From an uncultured Oscillospiraceae bacterium (GTDB lineage: Bacteria; Bacillota; Clostridia; Oscillospirales; Oscillospiraceae): DNA of 54,531 nucleotides. Every line of letters starts with the position of its first letter. Positions within the stretch are counted from its first letter, which is position 1. The translations under genes were made by a program, and so were the position numbers. The notes under the pieces are model-generated. The model did no database searches. It saw only the letters and a list, made by a program, of their open reading frames with translations, and was not told the origin of the DNA. Of the stretch, positions 41,259 through 49,322 are shown piece by piece. The stretch lies in the NCBI GenBank assembly GCA_944385675.1, contig CALWYD010000017.1:1-54531 (forward strand), in the 5' to 3' direction.

Positions 41259-42394
41259 GAGGGCTGTGACATCTCCTTCAGGGCGGCCAGAGCTGTGTGG
41301 ATGTCCTCCCGGGTGGTGTACCAGCCAAAGGAGAAGCGCACACAGCCCAAGTCCTGGGTACCCAGGGCCTGATGCATCCGGGGGGCGCAGTGGATACCGG
41401 GACGCACAGCAATGTCATAGTCCCGGGACAGGGTGTCCGTCGCCGCTGCGGGGTCCCAGCCCTCCAGGTTCAGGGCCACCACCGCCGCCCGATCCCCGGA
41501 GAAATCTCCGTACACTGTGACGCCGGGAATCTCTTGCAGTCCCCGGACAAATTGAGTAGTCAGTTCCAGCTCATGGGCGTGGATGGCCTCCACTCCCGTC
41601 TTCAGAATAAACTCCACCGCTGCCCCCAGACCGGCCAGTCCATGGCCGTTGAGGGTGCCCGCCTCCAGATGGTCAGGGTATTCTTCCGGCTGTCCCCGCT
41701 CAAAGGAGCGCACACCGGTACCTCCGGTGAGCAGGGGCCGCAGATCCACAGAGGGGGAGATGCACAGACCACCGGTGCCCTGGGGGCCCATGAGGCCCTT
41801 GTGTCCGGTGAAGCACAACACATCCACCCCCATCTTCTCCATATGGACGGGGGTGCTGCCCGCCGTCTGGGCGGTGTCCAACAGGAAAAGAAGGCCGTGG
41901 GCCCGGGCGAAGGCGGCCATCCGCTCCAAATCCAGCAGGTTGCCTGTGAGGTTAGAGGCGTGGGTACCCACCAGAAGCCTGGTGTTGGGGCGCAGCAAGC
42001 CCTCCAGCTTCTGGTACAGCAGCCGTCCCTGCCGGTCGGCGGGGAGAAAATCCAGTGCCACATCCCCCTCCTTCTCCAGGCGGTAGAGGGGGCGCAGCAC
42101 CGAGTTGTGATCCCAGTCAGTGGCGATCACATGGTCCCCCGGCCTGAGCAGACCCAACAGGGCGGTGTTTAGTGCCTGGGTGGCGTTGGCGGTAAAAACC
42201 ACCCGCTCCGGGTGGGAAAAGCCCAACAGCCGGGCCAGTGCCTCCCGGGTCTGAAAGACCGTGCGGGCGGCGGACAGCTCCCCCGTATGGGCACCCCGGG
42301 CGCAGTTTCCCAGACTGTTCATGGCTTCCAGCACCGCCTGGGCCACGCAGGGGGGTTTCTGCAGCGTGGTGGCGGCGTTGTTGAGGTAAATCAT
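41255..42394 (-). CDS. Cysteine desulfurase / selenocysteine lyase-like PLP enzyme
   Basis: A 379-residue class V aminotransferase-fold protein. The PLP lysine is K199 in FTGHKG; D173 and Q176 (LLDTAQTAG) contact PLP. The catalytic cysteine is C336 in RPGIHCAP. It should release sulfur from cysteine or selenium from selenocysteine as a bound persulfide or perselenide. ATGA overlaps join it to yedF upstream and to the DUF3343 gene downstream, so it probably feeds selenium to SelD or to the cofactor. Confidence 0.92.
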   Translation of the reverse strand: MIYLNNAATTLQKPPCVAQAVLEAMNSLGNCARGAHTGELSAARTVFQTREALARLLGFSHPERVVFTANATQALNTALLGLLRPGDHVIATDWDHNSVLRPLYRLEKEGDVALDFLPADRQGRLLYQKLEGLLRPNTRLLVGTHASNLTGNLLDLERMAAFARAHGLLFLLDTAQTAGSTPVHMEKMGVDVLCFTGHKGLMGPQGTGGLCISPSVDLRPLLTGGTGVRSFERGQPEEYPDHLEAGTLNGHGLAGLGAAVEFILKTGVEAIHAHELELTTQFVRGLQEIPGVTVYGDFSGDRAAVVALNLEGWDPAAATDTLSRDYDIAVRPGIHCAPRMHQALGTQDLGCVRFSFGWYTTREDIHTALAALKEMSQPS

Positions 42395-42993
42395 AGGTTA
42401 ACCAGCCGGTCAGCTTCCGTGAGAATCTGGGCAATGCGGTACATGTTGGTAATGCTGCCCACGGCCAGCTTGTCCTTCAGACCATAGAAATCCAGGCAGG
42501 TGCCGCAGGTGAGAATCTCTGTCCCAGCGGCTTCCAGCGTGCGCAGATCCTCCAGAGACTGGCTGCCCTCCACTGTCAGCTTGGCCCCGCCGTTAAAAAA
42601 CAGTAGCGTACGGGGAGGAACCTCCAGTTGGGCCAGAGCGTAAAGGAAGCTCTTAACCAGGGCCCGACCCAGTTCATCGCTACCCCGCCCCATTACGTCG
42701 GTGCCCACTGCAACCACTGCGGCCTGAGCGGACAGGCCACAGCAGTCCACCTGAGGAAGACTGGCGGCCTGAGGGTCTACGGCCCCCTCACCGATACATA
42801 CGTGCCAAAAGTTTTCCTCCTGGCTTACTGCCGCGCTGCGGCCTTTCTGGGCAGCCATCCGGCACAGGTTCTGTACTGCTGCGTCATTGTCCACCAATAC
42901 GTCCAGCTCTTCTCCCGCCGGAAGCTCGGCCAAAGCATGCAGGGCCATGACTACGGGCTGGGGACAGGCTTTTCCTCTTGCATCTACTGTCAT
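42391..42993 (-). CDS. yedF: Sulfurtransferase-like selenium metabolism protein YedF
   Basis: A 200-residue YedF. The N-terminal TusA/SirA-like domain carries C10 in GKACPQPVV; a DsrE-like C-terminal domain (about 100-200) holds FFNGGAKLTVEGS and ILTCGTCLDFYGL. YedF is known from selenium-using bacteria as a likely carrier. I prefer ATG 42993 over GTG 43005, because GGGGTG lies eight bases before the ATG. It is the first gene of the six-gene selenium operon. Confidence 0.92.
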   Translation of the reverse strand: MTVDARGKACPQPVVMALHALAELPAGEELDVLVDNDAAVQNLCRMAAQKGRSAAVSQEENFWHVCIGEGAVDPQAASLPQVDCCGLSAQAAVVAVGTDVMGRGSDELGRALVKSFLYALAQLEVPPRTLLFFNGGAKLTVEGSQSLEDLRTLEAAGTEILTCGTCLDFYGLKDKLAVGSITNMYRIAQILTEADRLVNL

Positions 42994-43055
42994 AATTTTT
43001 TGCACCCCATCTTGCGCTTTTTGTCGTTGTATTTTATAATAGATAACGACGATAT

Positions 43056-43084
43056 ATTATACATTGTTTTGTCGCGCAAGTCAA
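43056..43084 (-). promoter_or_regulatory. Promoter of the selenium operon
   Basis: On the minus strand: TTGACT (43084-43079), 17 bp, perfect TATAAT (43061-43056). A GTCGTT/AACGAC hairpin lies at the transcript 5' end (43050-43023), and a wider CTTGCGC/GCGCAAG repeat (43011-43017, 43074-43080) brackets the region. Confidence 0.85.
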
Positions 43085-43130
43085 TGGAGACGCCAGCTTT
43101 TCGGGGCGGCAGTGAGGGAGTGGGACACAC

Positions 43131-43814
43131 ATGGAGCTTTTCCGGCTGTTGAACATAGACAGGGGTGTAACGGCAGTGATAGGCAGCGGAGGCAAGACCA
43201 CGCTGCTGCGGACTCTGGGGGAGGAACTGCCCGGGCGGGTCATTTTGTGCACCACCACCCACATCCGGCCCTTTGAAGGGATACCACTGTATACTGGTTC
43301 TTCGGAGGCAGAGCTGGGGGTGTTGCTGTCCCGGGAGGGGCTGGTGTGCGCAGGCGAGCAGGGGGGGCCGGAGGGAAAACTCACCGCCGCTGCCCTGCCT
43401 ATGGCCCGGCTGGAAAAGCTGGCGGATTATGTGCTGGTTGAGGCCGACGGCTCCCGTCAATTGCCCATGAAAGCCCACGCCCCCCATGAGCCGGTTATCC
43501 CGCCGGAGAGCAGGCGGGTGGTCTGTGTGGTGGGGGCGTCAGGGTTTGGAGCCCGGGTGGCGGAGACAGTCCACCGCCCGGAGGTCTTCTGCCGCCTGAC
43601 GGGGGCGGCGCTGGATACCCGGGTGACCCCGGAACTGGTAGCCGGGGCCATTGGGGCGGAGAGGCTGGCAGAGGTGGTATTTGTTAACCAGGTTGAGACT
43701 GAAGAGGACTGGGCCCGGGCGGAGAAGCTGGCAAAGGCGCTGGCTCCCATGGGGATCTCTGTGGCGGCGGGCAGCTTACACAGAAAGGTTTGCCGCCTTT
43801 TGGGAGACAGGTAG
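43131..43814 (+). CDS. yqeC: YqeC-type selenium-dependent hydroxylase accessory protein
   Basis: A 227-residue YqeC-family protein with a P-loop GSGGKTTLLRTL (about 18-29), then CTTTHIRP and VLVEADGSRQLPMKAHAPHEPVIP. It looks like a nucleotide-binding protein; its reaction is unknown. It is divergent from yedF, sharing the intergenic control region, and together with YqeB, SelD and YedF it completes the recognised accessory set. ATG 43131 has GAGGGAG upstream. Confidence 0.9.
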   Translation: MELFRLLNIDRGVTAVIGSGGKTTLLRTLGEELPGRVILCTTTHIRPFEGIPLYTGSSEAELGVLLSREGLVCAGEQGGPEGKLTAAALPMARLEKLADYVLVEADGSRQLPMKAHAPHEPVIPPESRRVVCVVGASGFGARVAETVHRPEVFCRLTGAALDTRVTPELVAGAIGAERLAEVVFVNQVETEEDWARAEKLAKALAPMGISVAAGSLHRKVCRLLGDR

Positions 43815-43851
43815 AAAAAGCAGGGAACCGCTTCAGGCGGCCCCCTGCTTT
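43815..43851. terminator. Convergent terminator
   Basis: AAAAAGCAGGG / CCCTGCTTT outer stem with an inner GC/GC stem between yqeC and the converging DUF1847 gene. Confidence 0.75.
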
Positions 43852-43863
43852 CCGTATGGGGGA

Positions 43864-44505
43864 TTATTTCTCGTAAAGACGCTTATAGTATCCGCTGTAG
43901 AGGGCGGCACAGGGGTTGTTGCCCAGCACTCGATCCTTGGCCACCAGAACGGTTACCGGAGCCTGGGAGTGGCGGATAAACAGGGCGTCGTGACCTACGC
44001 ACAGGCCAATGAGAACGTTGAAATCCGTGTGTTCCCGGTTGAGAATTCTGGCCTGGAGAATGGGGTTGCACATGGTCTCCGGGCCGCCCCGGCAGATCTT
44101 GTCCTCTTCCGCGATGCCCATCTCTTTTTTGTCCTGGCCGCCCACCTTGCACACCACGCTGACATACTGGATTCCATTATGTTTTAAAATTTTGGCAAAA
44201 GTTCGGGCCTCATCCACCAGCCCAAGGCAGGAGGCGATCCCCACCTTTTGAAAGCCCATCTGCTGGATAAACATGACGGTCTCTTCCACCCGGGTCTTCT
44301 GGCAATAGTAGCGCCCTTCAATTTGGGCCGCCGTCCGGGCCATGCGTCCGTCCAGGCTGTCACCGCCGTACAGATGGTTGAGTTCCTCCAGCTCTGCCGG
44401 ATCAGTCTCATGGGTAGTGGTGCAGAAACCGGGATACTCCTTGTCCCGGTCCCGGCAGCTGAATATGCCGCAGTCGGTGCAGCGAGGAAGGCGTTGCTCA
44501 CTCAT
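43864..44505 (-). CDS. DUF1847 metal-binding protein
   Basis: A 213-residue DUF1847-family protein. Cysteine pairs CTDCGIFSC at the N-terminus and KICRGGPETMCNP later suggest bound metal. Other conserved parts are VGIASCLGLVDEA and LIGLCVGHDALF. The function of the family is not established. It stands alone, with AAAGGAG before ATG 44505. Confidence 0.88.
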   Translation of the reverse strand: MSEQRLPRCTDCGIFSCRDRDKEYPGFCTTTHETDPAELEELNHLYGGDSLDGRMARTAAQIEGRYYCQKTRVEETVMFIQQMGFQKVGIASCLGLVDEARTFAKILKHNGIQYVSVVCKVGGQDKKEMGIAEEDKICRGGPETMCNPILQARILNREHTDFNVLIGLCVGHDALFIRHSQAPVTVLVAKDRVLGNNPCAALYSGYYKRLYEK

Positions 44506-44676
44506 AAAAATAGGCTCCTTTCAGACGGCAGCTGCTCCCGGCGGCGCCGTTTTTTCCCATTATAGACCCGGGCACCAGGACCGTCAAGGTGGGTGAAAGG
44601 AGCTGGGGGCGGCGGTTAGAAGCATGATGTTATTTGGAAAAATGAGGAAGAAATTTGGGGCCTCAGCAAAGCCAGA

Positions 44677-45051
44677 TCAGCCGTTGTATGGTGTGCACAG
44701 CCGCCATTCCTCCTGGTACAGCAGAGCAATTCCCTCCTCCACCCGGGCATAGGGCAGGCCCAGTTCCCGGCTGAAGTTGGTCTCTCCGTCCCTGGTAGGA
44801 AAGGTATCGGTATAGGAGCTGGTGTAACCGATGACGGCACTCTCCTCCACCTCTCCCGGGACAGGCTGGGGTTGGTACAAATAGATAAGGCCCTCCACCA
44901 TGATAACAGGGGGATAGTCGGGGGACTGATGGGAGACAGGACGCTTATGTATGTCCGCTTCCCTTTCACTGGAAATAAAACCGGCATCTCCGCAGCCGGA
45001 CAGAGAAATCAGGAGAAGGATGCCAATTAGAAACAGGGAAACTTTTTTCAC
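44677..45051 (-). CDS. Small lipoprotein of unknown function
   Basis: A 124-residue lipoprotein starting at GTG 45051 behind GGGAGG. It has a typical signal peptide with lipobox LSGC (Cys20). The mature part is acidic and repeats short Tyr/Pro segments. I do not recognise a family. No partner gene is evident. Confidence 0.7.
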   Translation of the reverse strand: MKKVSLFLIGILLLISLSGCGDAGFISSEREADIHKRPVSHQSPDYPPVIMVEGLIYLYQPQPVPGEVEESAVIGYTSSYTDTFPTRDGETNFSRELGLPYARVEEGIALLYQEEWRLCTPYNG

Positions 45052-45184
45052 AGGCCTGTGCCTCCCGGTAGTTTTTTTATTTTAGACGGGCGGGAGGGAA
45101 AAAGGTTCCCAGAACAGGAAAGTAAAACCACAGACTTCCCCGGAAGCACAGGAGTAGGGGCAGATTGGATCTTCTTTGCCCGGA

Positions 45185-45220
45185 ACAAAAAAGCCGGAGC
45201 AAAGGAAACTTTGCTCCGGC
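45185..45220 (-). terminator. Terminator of tRNA-Arg
   Basis: GCCGGAGCAAAG / CTTTGCTCCGGC perfect 12-bp stem, GAAA-type loop, followed on the minus strand by CTTTTTTG. Confidence 0.93.
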
Positions 45221-45221
45221 C

Positions 45222-45298
45222 TGGCACCCCGAACTGGATTCGAACCAGCGGCCTTCCGCTTAGGAGGCGGACGCTCTATCCTGCTGAGCTATCGGGGC
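45222..45298 (-). tRNA. tRNA-Arg (anticodon CCT)
   Basis: On the minus strand a full 77-nt cloverleaf: acceptor GCCCCGA / TCGGGGT (G-U first pair), D arm, anticodon stem CCGC/GCGG with loop CTCCTAA (anticodon CCT, reading AGG), T loop TTCGAAT and encoded CCA. Confidence 0.95.
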
Positions 45299-45313
45299 AG
45301 GGATACGCCTAAC

Positions 45314-45342
45314 ATTGTAGCCCACTGCCGGGCCGCTGTCAA
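45314..45342 (-). promoter_or_regulatory. Promoter of tRNA-Arg
   Basis: On the minus strand: TTGACA (45342-45337), 17 bp, TACAAT (45319-45314). Confidence 0.85.
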
Positions 45343-45396
45343 CGGGGAAATAGCCTGCCGACTGTTCCGGGAAAACGACCGACCGTCTCAAAGGGC

Positions 45397-45425
45397 TGGA
45401 CGGAGGAAAAGAGAGAGACTATACT
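45397..45425 (+). promoter_or_regulatory. Promoter of the LytTR operon
   Basis: TGGACG (45397-45402), 17 bp, TATACT (45420-45425). Confidence 0.55.
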
Positions 45426-45465
45426 GGAACCAGAAGGAAGCGTGGGAGGGGAGGGGGGCTGCGGT

Positions 45466-45924
45466 ATGGATGTGGAACTGAAGATAGAGCCGGGACGGGG
45501 AGAGCCTAAGGTTGTGATTCTGGCCGGAGCGGACAGCCCGGATCTTCAGCAGCTGGTCCTGGAACTGGCCGGACTCTCCCTGGACCCCATTCAGGTGTGG
45601 ACGGGGGAGCAGGCGCTCTTTCTGCCCCAGGGGGAGTTTCTCCGGTTTTATACCCAGGGCAAGGGAGTCTGTGCCCAGACAAAGGGAGGAGTATATACAG
45701 TGGGGCTGCGGCTCTACGAACTGGAGGAACGGCTGGACAGGCGGAGGTTTGTACGCATCTCCAATTCAGAGATTGTCAACCTGGACAGGGTAGCCGCTCT
45801 GGATCTGTCCCTGGCGGGTACTATCCGCATGACTCTAACCGGTGGGGTGTATGTCTACGCATCCCGGCGGTATGTGAAGAAAATTAAGCAGACACTGCAG
45901 TTGGAGAGGGGGCGGGGGAGATGA
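45466..45924 (+). CDS. LytTR-family DNA-binding regulator without receiver domain
   Basis: A 152-residue regulator. Residues about 50-145 form the LytTR DNA-binding domain (YTVGLRLYELEERL, FVRISNSEIVNLDRVAAL, YVKKIKQTL). The N-terminal 50 residues are too short for a receiver, so it is not phosphorylated by a kinase. LytTR regulators of this kind are often held inactive by a membrane protein encoded next to them, as in LytTR regulatory systems such as HdrRM in streptococci. The next gene overlaps it by four bases and encodes a membrane protein, which fits. Confidence 0.88.
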   Translation: MDVELKIEPGRGEPKVVILAGADSPDLQQLVLELAGLSLDPIQVWTGEQALFLPQGEFLRFYTQGKGVCAQTKGGVYTVGLRLYELEERLDRRRFVRISNSEIVNLDRVAALDLSLAGTIRMTLTGGVYVYASRRYVKKIKQTLQLERGRGR

Positions 45925-46703
45925 GAGGGAGGAACAAGAACTGGCTGGTTCGCATTATAGCCGGCGGCGGCCTGGGTCTGCTGGTGGGTGTGGTATGGGT
46001 GCCTTATGTGACCAATAGCCGGGAATGTCCCCCTCTGGCCCTGCTGGCCTGTGCCGGACTGGGTGTTGTGGCGGGAGTGGCCACCCAGCCCTTTGCCGAA
46101 AGTGGGCGGGAGCTGCTGCTGCGCTCGGCGGGACACTTTGCCGTCACCGCTGCTCTGTTCGCCTTGCTGGTGGTGGAGCTGGAGATTACTCTGGACTGGA
46201 CAGGGGTGCTGGCTTGGGAGGGGTTGCTGGCCCTGTTGTATGTCCTTATCTGGCTGGGCCGGTGGATCGGCTGGTATGTGGAGCTGTCCCAGCTGCGGGA
46301 GCTGTTGGGCCTGGCGCCTGGCCCCTCTCCTCTGAAGTGGCGGGAGACGGTGCCCTACCTGCCCTTTGTGCTGGTGCTGTGCGCGGTCGTCCCCCTGGCG
46401 TTGCGGGGGATTGAGCGGGCGGTGGGGACGGATTTTCCTGCCCTCACCGGTATTGTCTATCCCCTTTTTATTCTGCCCGTTGCAAGTCTGTGTGCCGGGC
46501 TGTCTCTGGGCAGGCGCCGGGGTCTGTGCCCTCTGTTTCCCCTGGCTTGCTTTGTCTGCTATTTGCCCATGGTGTATGTCCTGGACCAGACCGTTGCCCT
46601 GCTCCACTGCTTTATGACTGCAGTCCCCGCCCTGGCAGGCAATATTATGGGTCGGGTTTTTCCACGTAAGGCATCTAAGGAGGGCCCTGGCTATGGAAAT
46701 TAA
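45921..46703 (+). CDS. Membrane protein, N-terminal part DUF3021-like
   Basis: A 260-residue protein with about eight helices. The first half (about 1-130) has the four-helix pattern of the DUF3021 proteins found beside LytTR regulators. It contains IIAGGGLGLLVGVVWV, and a helix pair follows GRELLLRSAGHFAVTA. The second half adds four helices. It overlaps the LytTR gene by four bases (ATGA). A role as membrane inhibitor or sensor for that regulator is likely but inferred. Confidence 0.7.
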   Translation: MRGRNKNWLVRIIAGGGLGLLVGVVWVPYVTNSRECPPLALLACAGLGVVAGVATQPFAESGRELLLRSAGHFAVTAALFALLVVELEITLDWTGVLAWEGLLALLYVLIWLGRWIGWYVELSQLRELLGLAPGPSPLKWRETVPYLPFVLVLCAVVPLALRGIERAVGTDFPALTGIVYPLFILPVASLCAGLSLGRRRGLCPLFPLACFVCYLPMVYVLDQTVALLHCFMTAVPALAGNIMGRVFPRKASKEGPGYGN

Positions 46704-47115
46704 ATGGTACTGGCCCATGGAGTTGCTGGGGCTTGTAAAAAACATATCGGCAGAGTACAACGACGGGTATACCCATTACCAGGTATCCAGTTCCTGCGCC
46801 CAAGTCTTGATGTATACCTTCCTGGCGCTACTCCCCCTTTTGTTCTTGCTGGGGTTTCTGGTGCGGCGGCTCACAGGTCGGGCCGGCCGGGGGGCTGTGG
46901 GCGTGTGGCTTGTGCGGGGCGGCGTGATTCTGCTGCTGGTCTACGCCATGTTGCTGGCCACGGGTACAGGACCGTATGTCCAACTCTATCCCAGCGGGGG
47001 CAGTTTCCTCTCTTTTGATACCCTAGAGCACATCTTGGAGGGAGCCTACTGTGCCCTGCTGGCTCTGGCCCTTTTCCTTGGCAGCAAGGTAGGTGGACGC
47101 AGATCCCGGGTGTAG
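46693..47115 (+). CDS. Small membrane protein of unknown function
   Basis: A 140-residue protein with three to four helices, overlapping the previous gene by 11 bp. It is the last gene of the LytTR operon. I recognise no family. Hydrophobic segments are at about 36-58, 70-90 and 112-132, with an exposed loop between the last two (VQLYPSGGSFLSFDTLEH). Confidence 0.65.
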   Translation: MEIKWYWPMELLGLVKNISAEYNDGYTHYQVSSSCAQVLMYTFLALLPLLFLLGFLVRRLTGRAGRGAVGVWLVRGGVILLLVYAMLLATGTGPYVQLYPSGGSFLSFDTLEHILEGAYCALLALALFLGSKVGGRRSRV

Positions 47116-47160
47116 CGCGGCTCGATCAGGCCGCTCTGTGTGCCGTTAGCCATAAAAACA

Positions 47161-47210
47161 AAAAAGTCCTGCGTTCCTGGCCTCCGGGGCCAGGAACGCA
47201 GGACTTTTCC
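47161..47210. terminator. Convergent terminator, very long perfect stem
   Basis: AAAAAGTCCTGCGTTCCTGGCC pairs with GGCCAGGAACGCAGGACTTTT around TCCG. Runs of A and T on both sides make it work for both strands, between the LytTR operon and the ABC exporter operon. Confidence 0.95.
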
Positions 47211-47214
47211 TTTT

Positions 47215-49269
47215 TCAGGACAGCTGGAACTGCCCGGTATAAAGCCGGTAGTACCGGCCTTGTTTCTCCAGTAGTTCCTCGTGGTCCCCCTTCTCCTCAA
47301 TCTCACCATGTTCGATAACCACAATGCAGTTGGCGTTGCGCACGGTGGACAGGCGGTGGGCAATGACAAACACAGTCCTACCCTCCATCAGGGCATCCAT
47401 GCCCTGTTGGATAAGGGCCTCGGTGCGGGTGTCGATGGAGGAGGTGGCTTCGTCCAGGATCATCACCGGTGGGTCGGCCACGGCCGCACGGGCAATGGCA
47501 AGCAACTGCCGCTGGCCCTGGGAGAGGTTTGCCCCGTCCCCGGTGACCATGGTCTGATAGCCGTTGGGCAGGCGGCGGATGAAGGAGTGGGCGTTGGCGC
47601 TCTTAGCGGCGTCGATGCACTGCTGGTCAGTGGCATCCAGACGGCCGTAGCGGATGTTGTCCATGATGGTACCGGTAAATAGGTGGGTGTCCTGGAGTAC
47701 CGCCCCCAGAGATCGGCGCAGGTCATCCTTGCGGATGGACTTCACGTCAATGCCGTCATAGGTAATAAGGCCACCCTGAATTTCATAGAAGCGGTTAATA
47801 AGGTTAGTGATGGTGGTTTTACCTGCTCCGGTGGAACCTACAAAGGCAATTTTCTGGCCGGGATTTGCGTACACCGTTACATCGTGGAGCACCTGCTTGC
47901 CCGGGACATAGGAAAAGTCTACGTGGGCGAAGCGTACGGCGCCTTTTAGTTCGGTGTAGGTGAAGTCTTCCTCCTCCTGGCAGCGCACTGCACCCCGGAT
48001 GGGGTGCAGACCCACCACGCCGTCGGGTCCGGGGTACTTCCAAGCCCAGCCGGTGTTGGGGCCGGTGAAGTCCGCTCCGTCAGGCAGCTCCACGGCCGTC
48101 TTATCAGGCAGATTTAAAACCCGCACCAGTTCCATGGGGCAGCTCTTGGGAACCTTCCAGGCCCAGGTTCCGGTACGTCCCTCTTCAAAGGAAATTGGGG
48201 TGAGCAGCCCATTTTCTTTCCGGGCGCGCACCAAGGTAATTGTACCCTCATCTACCTCGGGTTTGGTGTCCATAACCTCGAAAATGCGCTCGGCACCCGC
48301 TAGAGCGGAAAGCAGGGAGGTCATCTGCTGGGAAATCTGATTGAGAGGTTGGCCCACTTGTTTGGAGTAGTTAAGGTAGACCACAAGCCCCCCCAAATCA
48401 AAGCCCTGGAGCACTGACAGCAGTCCTCCGAAGGCGGCAGTAAGAGCGTAACTGACATTCATCAGATTTCCCGACATAGGCATGATCATGGTGGAGTAGT
48501 AGTTGGCCTTCTGGGCGGCATCCCGGTAGGCGTCGTTGAGGGACTTGAAGTCGGCCTTGGCCTGTTCCTCATGGGTAAAAGCCTTAACCACCTTCAGGCC
48601 CTCGATCATTTCCTGAATGTTACCGTTGACGGCCCCCAGGGCCGACTGTTGCTGCTGATAGAAGCGGCGGCTGCGTCCCCCCAGACGCTTAAAGAGGAAC
48701 ATGGTGAGGGCCAGCACTAAAGCGGTGACAAAAAACAGCTTCCAGTTAATAAACAGCATCATGGACACCAGGCCCACGAACATCAGACAGCTGGAACACA
48801 TGGACACCACGCTCTGCTCCAGGGCCAGCTGTACGTTGTCCGCGTCATTGGTAAAGCGGCTCATCAGCTCCCCATGGGGGTGCTTGTCAAAGTAGCTCAG
48901 GGGCAGCTGCTGCAGCTTGTCAAATAGGTCGCCCCGCAGGCGGTTGACTCCCCGCTGGGCTAAGCGCACCATAGCGGCGGACTGAAAGTAGGTGGCCAGA
49001 CACCCGATGAGGTAAATACCAACCAGGCGGGCAACGGCCAGAGCAAGGCCGGCAAAATCGGTGCAGCCCGACCAGATAAAGTTGTTGATAATGCCCCGCA
49101 TAATATAGGAGCCGCCGATGTTGGAGCTTACTGAAACCAGAAGGCACAGCAGAACAAACAGCAGGGGAAGCTTACTGCGGGTGAGATAGCCCACAAGGCG
49201 CATAATGGTCTTGCCCAAATTTTTGGGCTTTTGATATCCTCCCCGCGGAGGACGATTCGGTCCCGGCAT
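47215..49269 (-). CDS. ABC exporter half-transporter with canonical ATPase site and inserted linker
   Basis: A 684-residue fused permease-ATPase. Six membrane helices lie at about 30-330. The ATPase has Walker A GSTGAGKTT, signature LSQGQRQLLAIARA, Walker B MILDEATSSID with catalytic Glu, and H-switch IAHRLSTV, all canonical. About 80 extra residues lie between the domains and contain a duplicated TGxWAWKxP-like motif. It is probably the catalytic half of a heterodimer with the upstream gene, exporting drugs or lipids. It is the third gene of the marR operon, 53 nt after its partner. Confidence 0.92.
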   Translation of the reverse strand: MPGPNRPPRGGYQKPKNLGKTIMRLVGYLTRSKLPLLFVLLCLLVSVSSNIGGSYIMRGIINNFIWSGCTDFAGLALAVARLVGIYLIGCLATYFQSAAMVRLAQRGVNRLRGDLFDKLQQLPLSYFDKHPHGELMSRFTNDADNVQLALEQSVVSMCSSCLMFVGLVSMMLFINWKLFFVTALVLALTMFLFKRLGGRSRRFYQQQQSALGAVNGNIQEMIEGLKVVKAFTHEEQAKADFKSLNDAYRDAAQKANYYSTMIMPMSGNLMNVSYALTAAFGGLLSVLQGFDLGGLVVYLNYSKQVGQPLNQISQQMTSLLSALAGAERIFEVMDTKPEVDEGTITLVRARKENGLLTPISFEEGRTGTWAWKVPKSCPMELVRVLNLPDKTAVELPDGADFTGPNTGWAWKYPGPDGVVGLHPIRGAVRCQEEEDFTYTELKGAVRFAHVDFSYVPGKQVLHDVTVYANPGQKIAFVGSTGAGKTTITNLINRFYEIQGGLITYDGIDVKSIRKDDLRRSLGAVLQDTHLFTGTIMDNIRYGRLDATDQQCIDAAKSANAHSFIRRLPNGYQTMVTGDGANLSQGQRQLLAIARAAVADPPVMILDEATSSIDTRTEALIQQGMDALMEGRTVFVIAHRLSTVRNANCIVVIEHGEIEEKGDHEELLEKQGRYYRLYTGQFQLS

Positions 49270-49322
49270 TATTCACCCACCCCTTCCTGCTGAGACTGAT
49301 AGATCTCCTGATAGATTTGATT

